Source: an uncultured Lachnospiraceae bacterium (GTDB lineage Bacteria > Bacillota > Clostridia > Lachnospirales > Lachnospiraceae). From it: a stretch of 53,562 bases of DNA. Shown piece after piece: positions 8,582 through 16,896 of the stretch. The notes beneath the pieces are model-generated. The model ran no database searches, was not told the origin of the DNA, and worked only from the letters and a program-made list of their open reading frames with translations. The translations under genes were made by a program, and so were the position numbers. The stretch covers positions 1-53,562 of the forward strand of contig CAJUAE010000014.1 in assembly GCA_910583965.1 (NCBI GenBank). Direction: 5' to 3'. Every line of letters starts with the position of its first letter. Within the stretch, counting starts at the first letter, position 1.

Positions 8582-8793
8582 CATGCCGCCTTTAGCGGCT
8601 CAAATAGACTGTGTGAAACTTAATCGTTCTTAGGCAGTGTCTTTTATTACCTTAGAACTATTTTTCATACGAACTCCCATCTGCCTGCTTCAGCAGGCGT
8701 ACAAATCAGGATGGTGAAATTTTAATTTCACACTAACTCCCATGATTCCGCTTCGCGGAATCATAAATCCAGATGAGAAATGCCGTATTTCAC
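8582..8793 (-). repeat. Two-hairpin repeat, tandem copy R2 (5' of the ABC-F gene)
   Basis: Three consecutive units on the minus strand. Unit a (8793-8735) has a GATTCCGC/GCGGAATC hairpin. Unit b (8734-8672) has GTGTGAAAT/ATTTCAC then GCCTGC/GCAGGC. Unit c (8671-8582) has a long variable hairpin then GCCGC/GCGGC. Each unit ends in ATGGGAGTT or ATGGGGGTA. This shows the basic unit can multiply in tandem. Confidence 0.85.
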
Positions 8794-8808
8794 GCTACCT
8801 TCTTTTTT

Positions 8809-9312
8809 TCAAAACTTTCGCAGTGCAATCGAATCATCATCTGGGGTGTTCTTTATAGACTTCACCACCACATCATAACAAAAGTCACTATTTACCTGCA
8901 CATGCACTGTATCGCCACACTTGTGTCCTGCAAGTGCCTTTCCAATCGGAGACTCAATACTAATAAGCCCTTGCAAAGGATTGTTTCGTACAGTGGTCAC
9001 CAGACGATAGGTCTCAATTGTACCATCCTCCACAAACTCAACTTCCACAGTCTTATTCAATCCAATCTCATCCTCTTTGGCATTATCCTCAATAATCTGC
9101 GCAGTCTTAATCATACGTTCAAGATAACGTATGCGACTCTCATTTTGATTTTTAAATTTTTTAGCAGCATAATATTCAAAATTTTCACTCAGATCTCCCT
9201 GCGCGCGCGCTTCTTTCACTGCCTCCAACGCCTCTTTTCGTATCACAAGCTTTCTGTGTTCAATTTCATCTTCCATCTTTTTAATATCATTTCTTGTCAA
9301 TTTGTCATTCAT
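8809..9312 (-). CDS. greA: Transcription elongation factor GreA
   Basis: 167 residues with GGAGTG 8 nt upstream. Residues 1-75 form the antiparallel coiled coil. The tip sequence ARAQGDLSENFEYYAAK keeps the acidic Asp and Glu that enter the RNA polymerase secondary channel and trigger cleavage of backtracked RNA. The C-terminal FKBP-like domain follows (ISIESPIGKALAGHKCGD). It is slightly longer than the usual 158 residues because of a charged C-terminal tail (TPDDDSIALRKF). It is flanked by repeats R2 and R3 and by a strong hairpin in its upstream region at 9397-9440. Confidence 0.95.
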   Translation of the reverse strand: MNDKLTRNDIKKMEDEIEHRKLVIRKEALEAVKEARAQGDLSENFEYYAAKKFKNQNESRIRYLERMIKTAQIIEDNAKEDEIGLNKTVEVEFVEDGTIETYRLVTTVRNNPLQGLISIESPIGKALAGHKCGDTVHVQVNSDFCYDVVVKSIKNTPDDDSIALRKF

Positions 9313-9396
9313 GATTTCACTCCTTAAAATTATCCAACAATACAGTTAAATTCTCTAAACTATTTCAATCTACTCTTATATTTGCCAAACGGCCAA

Positions 9397-9440
9397 TGCA
9401 TAAGAAATCGAGCAGGTTTTCCTGCCCGATTTCTTATGCA
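9397..9440. repeat. Long hairpin upstream of greA
   Basis: Nested stem: 14 bp (9397-9410 with 9427-9440), then GCAGG/CCTGC around a TTTT loop. It lies about 85 bp before the greA start. No U-tract follows on either strand, so it is more likely a leader structure or processing site than a terminator. Confidence 0.6.
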
Positions 9441-9480
9441 AACTACTGTCATAAAAAGCTGTCTCTACTATTTTATCCTT

Positions 9481-9685
9481 CATGCCGCCTTTGGCGGCTC
9501 AAATAGAAATAAAAAACGCTGTCCCTTGCATTTTTCTCGTGTGAAATCTAGTACTTCTCCGCAAAACAGCCTTTGCTGTGAGTGAAAACTGCCACAGGCA
9601 GTTAGAAGTACTTTTCACACGAACTCCCATCTGCCCGCTTTTGCGGGCACTTAAATCAGGATGGGTGAAATCTTTGATTTCACAC
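9481..9685 (-). repeat. Two-hairpin repeat, copy R3
   Basis: It starts 10 bp after the stop of the formate/nitrite-family gene. Minus-strand order: GTGAAAT/ATTTCAC hairpin, GCCCGC/GCGGGC hairpin, ATGGGAGTTCG, then a variable hairpin bounded by TCGTGTGAAA-type arms with AGTACTTCT/AGAAGTACT nested as in R1, then CTATTTG and GCCGCC/GGCGGC. This makes it a two-unit array. Confidence 0.85.
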
Positions 9686-9695
9686 TGATTCCTAA

Positions 9696-10547
9696 CTACT
9701 TCGTATGATTCACAAGCTTGCTCTTGTGGATTGCATACAGCGGAAGTGCGATAAACACCATGCCACCAAGAATATTACCAATTGTAACCGGAATCAAATT
9801 AGACACAAAACCGCCAACTGTCAGATTCGACGCAATCTGATCCGCAGTAATACCATACAATTCCTCTGTTTTTGCCACATAAGTATCATTCATACATGCA
9901 ATAATCCCTGCCGGAATATAAAACATATTGGCAACACAATGCTCCCAACCACCGATAACAAACGCACAAATTGGGAAGAAAATTGCCCACACCTTACCTA
10001 CAATATCCTTGGCAGCAGTCGCCATCAGTACCGCCATACATACAAGAATATTACAGAGAATACCAGAACAGATTGCCTTAAATGGTGTGATTGTCGCCTT
10101 ACCATATGCCACCTTAATCGTAAACGCGCCGAGTGCTCCATTTGTATAGTCAAGCAAACCACTAAAATACACTAGCGTGGCAATCAATACTGCACCTACC
10201 ATATTGCTAAAAAATACAATCACTAATGTCTTAATCATTGCCATCGCAGAAAATCGCTTGTCCACCACTCCAGCAATCATAAGACAGTCCCCTGTAAAAA
10301 GCTCTCCTCCCACAAAGACAATCATCATCAAACCAACTGGGAAAATACAACCAGCAAGAGTCTTGGAAAGTCCCTGATTTGCAATGTTATGTACTGCAGC
10401 ATTACTTGACGCTCCACCAAATGCAATAAATGCACCTGCCATAATACCAAGGAGGATACACTTTAATATAGGAAGTTTTGCCTTACCTTCTCCCGCGTTC
10501 ATATTTGCATCCAGCACCTGCACTGGTGTGTTAAATGCATTATCCAT
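9696..10547 (-). CDS. Formate/nitrite transporter family channel (FocA/NirC type)
   Basis: 283 residues from the ATG at 10547, preceded by GGAG 8 nt upstream. A second possible start at 10568 sits behind the GGAG of repeat R4. Six membrane segments are evident. Family marks are GGELFTGD after the second segment and GGWEHCVANMFYIP near the fifth, with the pore His of this family. Members conduct formate, nitrite or hydrosulfide across the cytoplasmic membrane; formate is plausible in a fermenting anaerobe but the sequence does not settle it. The gene is monocistronic between two repeat copies. Confidence 0.88.
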   Translation of the reverse strand: MDNAFNTPVQVLDANMNAGEGKAKLPILKCILLGIMAGAFIAFGGASSNAAVHNIANQGLSKTLAGCIFPVGLMMIVFVGGELFTGDCLMIAGVVDKRFSAMAMIKTLVIVFFSNMVGAVLIATLVYFSGLLDYTNGALGAFTIKVAYGKATITPFKAICSGILCNILVCMAVLMATAAKDIVGKVWAIFFPICAFVIGGWEHCVANMFYIPAGIIACMNDTYVAKTEELYGITADQIASNLTVGGFVSNLIPVTIGNILGGMVFIALPLYAIHKSKLVNHTK

Positions 10548-10571
10548 CTTCTCATCTCCTTTTTTCATTTT

Positions 10572-10720
10572 AATCTCCATTCCGCCGCCTTTGACGACTC
10601 AAATAGATATGAAAAACGCTGTCTTTTGCGTTTTTCTCGTGTGAAAATTTCACACGAACTCCCATCTGCCCGCTTTTGCGGGTATACAAATCAGGATGGT
10701 GAAATTAAAAATTTCACACA
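10572..10720 (-). repeat. Two-hairpin repeat, copy R4 (5' of the formate/nitrite channel)
   Basis: Two units on the minus strand. The first has GTGTGAAAT/ATTTCAC and CCCGC/GCGGG. The second has the short form TCGTGTGAAA/TTTCACACGA, then AAAAACGC/GCGTTTTT, CTATTTG and a second GC hairpin. That hairpin reads GTCGTC/GGCGGC, which still pairs as RNA on the minus strand through G-U wobbles. It ends in GGAATGGAGATT. Confidence 0.85.
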
Positions 10721-10764
10721 ATAAACTTTATAAAACTATTTTTTGTACAGCGATTCAATAATAC

Positions 10765-10858
10765 AGTTCTGACAGAACTCAAGCCTTTTTGTCATGTATT
10801 GTATCACTATCATTTGATATCTATTTAAGATTATAACGCATAAAACTTAATTTGCAAA
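10765..10858 (-). promoter_or_regulatory. Promoter of the formate/nitrite channel gene and downstream palindrome
   Basis: Minus strand: TTTGCA (10858-10853), 17-nt spacer, TATAAT (10835-10830). About 50 bp downstream, in the leader, is a 15-bp palindrome AGTTCTG-a-CAGAACT (10765-10779) that could be an operator or a small hairpin. The leader of about 280 nt then runs through repeat R4. Confidence 0.55.
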
Positions 10859-10912
10859 TAGCTTTATAATATTTCCCATAAATCCTTTAATTAATGTTAC
10901 AATTGACGCATA

Positions 10913-11076
10913 CAAAATGCCACAAAGCAAGCATTTTGGCACTGATTCCACACTATGCGGCAAATACGTGATGCAGGTCTGTGCACCTTTCTGACTCACA
11001 AAAAATAACTATAACATTACTTTTCATAGATATTTTTATCATAAGAGTTGAAAACAATGTTTATATCATGTAAACT
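10913..11076. promoter_or_regulatory. Spacer before the LacI-type gene: hairpin and weak promoter
   Basis: A hairpin CAAAATGC/GCATTTTG lies at 10913-10938; a close relative lies at 46009-46034. On the plus strand TTGAAA (11048-11053), 17-nt spacer, TAAACT (11071-11076) is a modest promoter candidate for the LacI-type gene. Nothing else is recognised between 10859 and 11165. Confidence 0.35.
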
Positions 11077-11165
11077 TATATTTAGACATTGGACAGTAAA
11101 TGAAAATATTTGTCGTTTATTATCTAATATCTGGAGAATGAATTTTCCGAAAGAGAGTATAAAAC

Positions 11166-12176
11166 ATGGTTACAATTAAGGATATCGCAAACCGTCTTGG
11201 TATCGCTCCCAGTACCGTTTCCAAAGGTTTAAATGATGCCAAAGATATTAGTCCAGAACTAAAAAAACTAGTTCTTGACACTTCAATTGAAATGGGATAT
11301 GTCACGAAACGCATGAAAAAAGAAACGCGAAAACGTCTCTGTATTTTTGTTGAAAATATGCAGTATGAAATGCCTGGAGACTTTGGTTTTGATATTATTC
11401 TGGGCTTTAAACAGGCAGCAGTACGCAACAACTGGGACGTTACAGTTTTACCAATTACTCCATTATTGCAGTTGCGCGATCCCTATGACCGCTATATGGT
11501 CAAAAACAATTTTCATGGCGGATTTCTGATTGGCTTTGCCCTAAAAGATCCTTGGATGAGCCAATTGCAAACCACTACAATACCAACTGTTCTCTTTGAT
11601 AACTATATCCGAAAAAATCCAAATGTCGGTTATGTCGGCACTGACAGTTTCGAGGGAATCGATCTGGCTGTCGACCATTTAACCGAGTTGGGGCACACCA
11701 AGATTGCTCTGTTAAATGGCTCTCCAAATTCAATGGTCACTGTCGACCGATATGATGCATATATCAACAGTATGCAGAGTCATGACCTCAAAATTGATGA
11801 AAATTTAATTGCGTATGGCCATTATGTAGAAGACAGTGCAAAATATCATCTGTCCTCTCTACTAAAATGTGGCGCGACTGCCATTCTTTGCGGCAATGAC
11901 CTGTTAGCAGTTGGTGTTATCAAGGAGAGTGCGCGATTGAACGTCAAAATTCCGCAAGAACTAAGTGTTGTAGGCTTTGACAATCTGCCCATAGCAGAAA
12001 AGATTACCCCTGCACTCACCACAATTTGTCAGAATCGAATCGACCTTGGCCGGAACTCTTACGCTGCCCTTTACTGGCTTATCGCAAAAGTTCCAATTTC
12101 AAAATCACTGCTCAGACCCCGTCTGATTGTACGCAACTCAACAGCCAAGCTCCATCCTACTGAAAGAACAAAATAA
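11166..12176 (+). CDS. LacI/GalR-family transcriptional regulator
   Basis: 336 residues. The N-terminal helix-turn-helix is classic (TIKDIANRLGIAPSTVSKGLN), followed by the hinge region and a periplasmic-binding-protein-like effector domain (about residues 60-330). It includes FHGGFLIGF, VGTDSFEGIDLAVDHL and the C-terminal SVVGFDNLPIAEKITPALTTI. The ribosome binding site is weak (AGAGAG). Regulators of this family usually sense sugars, but no sugar transport or catabolic gene is adjacent; it meets lysA tail to tail with a 9-bp gap. Its targets therefore probably lie elsewhere. Confidence 0.9.
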   Translation: MVTIKDIANRLGIAPSTVSKGLNDAKDISPELKKLVLDTSIEMGYVTKRMKKETRKRLCIFVENMQYEMPGDFGFDIILGFKQAAVRNNWDVTVLPITPLLQLRDPYDRYMVKNNFHGGFLIGFALKDPWMSQLQTTTIPTVLFDNYIRKNPNVGYVGTDSFEGIDLAVDHLTELGHTKIALLNGSPNSMVTVDRYDAYINSMQSHDLKIDENLIAYGHYVEDSAKYHLSSLLKCGATAILCGNDLLAVGVIKESARLNVKIPQELSVVGFDNLPIAEKITPALTTICQNRIDLGRNSYAALYWLIAKVPISKSLLRPRLIVRNSTAKLHPTERTK

Positions 12177-12185
12177 TAAGGACTT

Positions 12186-13457
12186 TTAAAAACCAAGTTT
12201 TTTGTAGATATCAAAACAATCAAACGTTGCAAAGTAATCCTTTGGCGTCTCTGCACGTCTAATGAGCTGTACACTTCCATCTTCCTTCAATAAAAGCTCT
12301 GCGGACTTAAGCTTTCCATTATAATTATATCCCATTGCAAAACCATGTGCACCTGTATCATGAACTGCTAAATAATCGCCCATATCAATTTTGGGAAGCA
12401 TCCTATCCACTGCAAATTTATCATTGTTCTCACAGAGAGAGCCTGTTATATCATATCTGTGGTCACAAGGTTCATTTTCCTTGCCGAGCACAGTAATATG
12501 ATGATAAGCTCCATACATCGCAGGGCGCATTAAATTGACTGCACAGGCATCTACTCCAACATACTCCTTATGGGTATGTTTTTCATGAATTGCCTTTACA
12601 ATTAGATGCCCATATGGCCCCATCATAAAACGCCCCAACTCTGTATAAATGGCCACATCTCCCATTCCTGCTGGCACAAGCACTTCCTCATATACTTTTC
12701 GCACACTTTCTCCAATTGCCTTGATATCATTTGGTTCTTGGTCAGGTCGATACGGAATGCCTATTCCTCCTGATAAATTTATAAATCGAATATTTGCCCC
12801 AGTCTCATTTCTAAGTTTTACAGCCACCTCAAACAATGTCTTTGCAAGGGTTGGATAATATTCGTTTGTGACAGTGTTACTTGCAAGAAATGCATGAATG
12901 CCAAAGTTTTTAACACCTTTTTGTTGCAAAATCCGATATCCTTCAAAAAGCTGTTCTGTCGTAAAACCATACTTCGCATCTCCCGGATTATCCATAATAT
13001 CTGTCGTAATTTGAAAAAGTCCACCTGGATTATAACGACATGAAATTGTTTCTGGCAGTTTTCCAATTGTTTTTTCCAAAAAGTCAATATGTGTGATATC
13101 ATCCAAATTAATTGTGGCGCCAAGTTTCGCTGCGTAAACAAATTCTTCTGCTGGCGTGTCATTGGAGGAAAACATAATATCTTTTCCCTCTACGCCTATT
13201 GCATCACTCAACATTAACTCTGTGAGGGACGAACAATCACAACCAAATCCATACTCGCGCAAAATATTGATTAGAAACGGATTGGGAGTTGCCTTTACAG
13301 CAAAAAATTCCTTAAAGCCTTTATTCCATGCAAATGCTTCCTTTAACGCACGCGCATTCTCCCGGATTCCTTTCTCATCATAAATATGAAATGGCGTCGG
13401 ATAAGTTTTTACAATCTCCTCAATCTGCTCCTTTGTAACAAATATTTCTTTTTTCAT
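12186..13457 (-). CDS. lysA: Diaminopimelate decarboxylase
   Basis: 423 residues. Fold III PLP-dependent decarboxylase: the PLP lysine is Lys55 in FFAVKATPNP; a glycine-rich phosphate site is NLSGGIGIPY; the substrate-binding and dimer-interface motif is GSLCENNDKFA with the conserved Cys. It makes L-lysine from meso-diaminopimelate, the last step of lysine synthesis. It lies 34 bp behind a TrmB-type regulator on the same strand. The GGAG before the start is rather far (13 nt). A related decarboxylase acting on another substrate (for example carboxynorspermidine) cannot be excluded by eye. Confidence 0.85.
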   Translation of the reverse strand: MKKEIFVTKEQIEEIVKTYPTPFHIYDEKGIRENARALKEAFAWNKGFKEFFAVKATPNPFLINILREYGFGCDCSSLTELMLSDAIGVEGKDIMFSSNDTPAEEFVYAAKLGATINLDDITHIDFLEKTIGKLPETISCRYNPGGLFQITTDIMDNPGDAKYGFTTEQLFEGYRILQQKGVKNFGIHAFLASNTVTNEYYPTLAKTLFEVAVKLRNETGANIRFINLSGGIGIPYRPDQEPNDIKAIGESVRKVYEEVLVPAGMGDVAIYTELGRFMMGPYGHLIVKAIHEKHTHKEYVGVDACAVNLMRPAMYGAYHHITVLGKENEPCDHRYDITGSLCENNDKFAVDRMLPKIDMGDYLAVHDTGAHGFAMGYNYNGKLKSAELLLKEDGSVQLIRRAETPKDYFATFDCFDIYKKLGF

Positions 13458-13491
13458 TGTTTGTATCTTTCTCCTTTCACAACTTGCACAT

Positions 13492-14232
13492 CTATTGTAA
13501 TTTTTTATCTGCTTTCGTCAATTCTATTAATTTTATCTCATTTCTAAGAGAATCCTTAAAAACATTTACAAAATTTCTCTGACCGCAATATAGGCAACTA
13601 TCTGTGATGTCTCCTGTCATCTCTCCTGTCAAAACATAGCTAGAGTCCACAATCAACCGTAACTGATTGTCTCTCTTATCCAACGGGTAGAGAATACAAC
13701 CTTTCATCCTAATTCCAGATGTCGTATTGACAAGGAGCACAACCTTTTTTCCCTCCGCTGCAATCTGTTCCAACTGTGGTATAAACTGCTCAAGATACTT
13801 TTCTGGCATAGATAAATACACGCGATATTCAACATGTTTTAGCATATTATATATTTTATCCACAATATGTTTATGACTGCTAATGGTAATATATCCCTCC
13901 GAGCGATCGCTAATCTGTGGTATCTGCGCTGTGAGTTCTTGTTTTAATCTTGTGAGTTGCCGTATCCGGTTCTCACAGAAATCTTCTATTGGGACTGCTG
14001 TATATTTATTTGTCTCTCCCTCCAACAAATATGCAGCCCCTTCCTCCACCAAGCTGGCAAGCGTACTGTATACATTAGAGCGCGATATTCCTGTAAGTTT
14101 AGATACCTCATAACCTGACAAATATTTATTTTGCAATAGGCACAAATAAATATTTGCTTCTTGCCTAGTCAATCCAAACTGCACTAGCCTTTCTGTCAAA
14201 ATACCCAACACAGTATTATCCATACATTCCAT
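13492..14232 (-). CDS. TrmB-family transcriptional regulator, upstream of lysA
   Basis: About 246 residues; starts at 14232 or 14223 are both possible, as neither has a strong ribosome binding site. The N-terminal winged helix reads FGLTRQEANIYLCLLQNKYLSGYEVSKLTGISRSNVYSTLASL, a typical TrmB_N domain, cited here only as a pattern. The C-terminal half is a phospholipase-D-like effector domain (around YRVYLSMPEKYLEQFIPQLE). Two Cys residues near the end (CLYCGQ) might bind metal. It is first in a two-gene operon with lysA, which suggests control of lysine synthesis; most TrmB relatives sense sugars, so the ligand is open. Confidence 0.8.
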   Translation of the reverse strand: MECMDNTVLGILTERLVQFGLTRQEANIYLCLLQNKYLSGYEVSKLTGISRSNVYSTLASLVEEGAAYLLEGETNKYTAVPIEDFCENRIRQLTRLKQELTAQIPQISDRSEGYITISSHKHIVDKIYNMLKHVEYRVYLSMPEKYLEQFIPQLEQIAAEGKKVVLLVNTTSGIRMKGCILYPLDKRDNQLRLIVDSSYVLTGEMTGDITDSCLYCGQRNFVNVFKDSLRNEIKLIELTKADKKLQ

Positions 14233-14296
14233 CACCCATTTCTGTTCTATAGCCTCTTAGAATCAACGTTGCAATATAGTAGTATTCAACAGGAAC

Positions 14297-14325
14297 ACTA
14301 TACTATGGGTTGTGTTAAATGTCAA
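14297..14325 (-). promoter_or_regulatory. Promoter of the trmB-like/lysA operon
   Basis: Minus strand: TTGACA, 17-nt spacer, TATAGT. Near consensus and about 65 nt before the regulator start. TATAGT/ACTATA half sites flank the start region and may be the regulator's operator. Confidence 0.75.
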
Positions 14326-14382
14326 GAAGTACAAATCAAATAAAAACAATTCTTTGTGTGTAAAAGATACATACTAATGTAC

Positions 14383-16464
14383 TTATCTCGCAATTGGCAA
14401 TCCCTCAACACGCCAGCCTAATTCTTCTACATTATTAAGTTTTATATAAACTTTTGTCTCTCCTTCTCCATAATCATCTTCGTAAGAAAACTGAAATATA
14501 TATTCTTTCTTATCTTCAGAGTGACTTACTTCCTCAGCAAGTGATAATTTGCTTGTGCTCTCTGCAAACTCCTGCTGTTTTTGATCTGAATACTCCACTC
14601 CCGTGGAAAGTGCACAGATACCAGCATAATCATGCATATTATAAAATCCCTGATAATCCAACAGACATTGGTCAATACTTGTTCCAGACTTTTGAACAAT
14701 TGATTGATAGAAACTATCATCTTGTTTCAAACATTTTGGCAAAGTTGCCTGTTCTTGTGAAAAAAGTTGATATTTCTGTTCTCCTACTTTATAATACATT
14801 TTAGTAAGTTCTATTGTATCCCAATAAAGCGTTCCATAAAGATGTTCCCCTAAGGGCAAAACATTCTCTGCCATTCTCCATGTTTTTAATCCATCTTCGA
14901 TATCATATTTTGAGATAAAATGGTCAAACAATGTGTAATCCTCTAACAATGCTGTATTATATACAAACAACTTATCGTTCTCAACATCATAGACATAACC
15001 AGTATCAATAGAATATGGATACGGTGTAATCACTGCTTTAATTTGTCCATTATTATTTTGATATACTGTGACAAGGCATTCTCCTCCAGTCTGTACCGCC
15101 TGACAATTCAATGCTTTTAGGTCAATGCTGTGAAGAATACATTGTTGTTGCAAATCATATACAAAAAGTCCACTGGAAATATGAAACACAATTTTATCCG
15201 AATCCGCATAATCCAAAGAGCAAAATTCTAAATCGAGCATTGTGTTCTCTGCCCATTGTGCCTCTCGGTGCTCTATCACGTCTTCCGATTCGTTGGGATT
15301 CTGCGTAAAATAATTTGACCTATTAGATTCCATAGAAATATTTTTAACACTATTATCCAAAAATACACTCTGTGTTGCTTTTTCTATACTGTTTTCAGAA
15401 TTATTGGTTCTATTTACATCTGATGAAACTGATTTTGCATCAGTGGCACATGCTACTAATGTTAGCAACACTATAATGATACCTCCTGCAAGTTTCCAGT
15501 GCACAATTTTTTTATACTCTAATATATTTCGTATTCGTTTCATAGTATTCCCCTCTCCAAATGCCAAAGGATTGATTAAAAATTGCCTTTTATTTGTTGC
15601 AAATGCAAGCATCAATCTGCTATATTCTTTGCGCAATTTCATATCAAATCCTGCAATAATTTTCTCGTCACAGCTCATTTCCATGTCAAGACACATCAAG
15701 TGATATGCCACCCACACCAGCGGCTGAAACCAGTAAATTAACACCAATAGCCACGCAACATTTTTTATTAGATAATCTCCTCTTTTAATATGATATTCCT
15801 CATGTGCCAATATGCATTGTTGTTCTACTGTGTTCAATTGAAATGGCAAATAAATCTTAGGGAAAATCATTCCAAACACAAACGGTGACCGAATACAATC
15901 ACATTCATAAACACGACCATACAATCGCACTCCAAATTGAATCTTTTTCTTGATCTTTCGATAGGTAACAAACGTATAACACATAAATGTTAGCATTCCA
16001 GTTACCCAGAAAAACGACAAAACACTTATCCATTTATTATATTGTAGATTTGTTATTGTTTTTTCTGCGCCAAGTATCTCTGTTATAAGTACAGACTTAT
16101 TTTTTTGATATTCGGGACTAGAACTATTTTCTGTATTGTCTATTGCGTTTTTATCTATAACTTTTTGCGAACTTTTAACTTCTATCTGATTTGCCGCAAC
16201 AGCATTTTTTGTATTAGAAACCTTCTCCAAATCGATATTTTTTAATCCTATTCTATCGCTGTCAAAAAGATTGTATACACTAATCTCTGACACAATAGAA
16301 ACAGGTATCATTAACCGAAAAGCTACCACTATCCAAAGCAAATACGCAAAACTTTTTGGAAAACTTTTTAACAATACTCTTACGGCAATAACAATCAGAA
16401 TAATGATTCCTGCAGTCAGGCTTTGTTCTACAATATTTAAAAACATTGTATTGATCATCTGCAT
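14383..16464 (-). CDS. M56 (BlaR1/MecR1-type) membrane metallopeptidase with atypical sensor domain
   Basis: 693 residues from the ATG at 16464 (GGAGG 8 nt upstream). The N-terminal part has four membrane segments (about 12-35, 40-60, 145-165, 232-250). The gluzincin motif HEEYH (221-225) lies on the cytoplasmic side, as in BlaR1, which cleaves BlaI on signal. A further membrane segment (about 335-350) leads to an extracellular domain of about 330 residues. That domain lacks the SxxK serine of a penicillin-binding sensor and instead looks like beta-rich repeats (VFHISSGLFVYDLQQQ, YVYDVENDKLFVYN). The signal is therefore probably not a beta-lactam recognised by acylation. It is paired with a BlaI-type repressor directly upstream. 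Confidence 0.85.
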   Translation of the reverse strand: MQMINTMFLNIVEQSLTAGIIILIVIAVRVLLKSFPKSFAYLLWIVVAFRLMIPVSIVSEISVYNLFDSDRIGLKNIDLEKVSNTKNAVAANQIEVKSSQKVIDKNAIDNTENSSSPEYQKNKSVLITEILGAEKTITNLQYNKWISVLSFFWVTGMLTFMCYTFVTYRKIKKKIQFGVRLYGRVYECDCIRSPFVFGMIFPKIYLPFQLNTVEQQCILAHEEYHIKRGDYLIKNVAWLLVLIYWFQPLVWVAYHLMCLDMEMSCDEKIIAGFDMKLRKEYSRLMLAFATNKRQFLINPLAFGEGNTMKRIRNILEYKKIVHWKLAGGIIIVLLTLVACATDAKSVSSDVNRTNNSENSIEKATQSVFLDNSVKNISMESNRSNYFTQNPNESEDVIEHREAQWAENTMLDLEFCSLDYADSDKIVFHISSGLFVYDLQQQCILHSIDLKALNCQAVQTGGECLVTVYQNNNGQIKAVITPYPYSIDTGYVYDVENDKLFVYNTALLEDYTLFDHFISKYDIEDGLKTWRMAENVLPLGEHLYGTLYWDTIELTKMYYKVGEQKYQLFSQEQATLPKCLKQDDSFYQSIVQKSGTSIDQCLLDYQGFYNMHDYAGICALSTGVEYSDQKQQEFAESTSKLSLAEEVSHSEDKKEYIFQFSYEDDYGEGETKVYIKLNNVEELGWRVEGLPIAR

Positions 16465-16479
16465 TATCTCACCCTCCAA

Positions 16480-16839
16480 TCATTCAATATGTTCATCAAT
16501 CATTTTCTTAATTCTCTCAGCCTCCTGTTCTGATATTGTCTTTCCGCCGAGAAATGCTGTCAAAAATTGTGGAAGTGAACCATCAAATGTGCGCTCCACA
16601 AAATAAACACTCTCCTTTGCTTGCACTTTCTCCTTCGGAATCCGCACGTGAACTGTAGCTTGTACATTTTCAATATACCCTTTCTCACACATTTTTTTAA
16701 TCTGTGTGTATGTGGTGGATTTCTTCCATCCAAGCTTTTGGCTGCATAACTGTACCAATTCCCCAGAGTTAATTGGTGCAGATTCCCAAACCACCATCAT
16801 AAAACGATAATCACTGTCACATAATTTTAAATTTTCCAT
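16480..16839 (-). CDS. BlaI/MecI-family repressor
   Basis: 119 residues from the ATG at 16839 (GGAG 8 nt upstream); the longer frame upstream is non-coding. The winged helix is evident: CDSDYRFMMVVWESAPINSGELVQLC, then KKSTTYTQIKKMCEKGYI and a basic wing. The C-terminal part dimerises and carries the expected protease-sensitive region. It is the first gene of a pair with the M56 peptidase, 15 bp apart. The large palindrome at 16897-16958 is its obvious operator. Confidence 0.9.
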   Translation of the reverse strand: MENLKLCDSDYRFMMVVWESAPINSGELVQLCSQKLGWKKSTTYTQIKKMCEKGYIENVQATVHVRIPKEKVQAKESVYFVERTFDGSLPQFLTAFLGGKTISEQEAERIKKMIDEHIE

Positions 16840-16896
16840 TGTGCCACTCCTTTCATTACATATGATAGCTATCAAAAATCTATTGTACATACCACA

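Noticed and set aside
6469..10720. Repeats as a CRISPR array or insertion sequence
   Set aside because: Units are hairpin-rich and of unequal spacing with no unique spacers, and no transposase, target duplication or cas gene is present.
11166..12176. LacI-type gene as part of a sugar utilisation cluster
   Set aside because: No sugar transport or hydrolase gene lies nearby, so the link cannot be supported.
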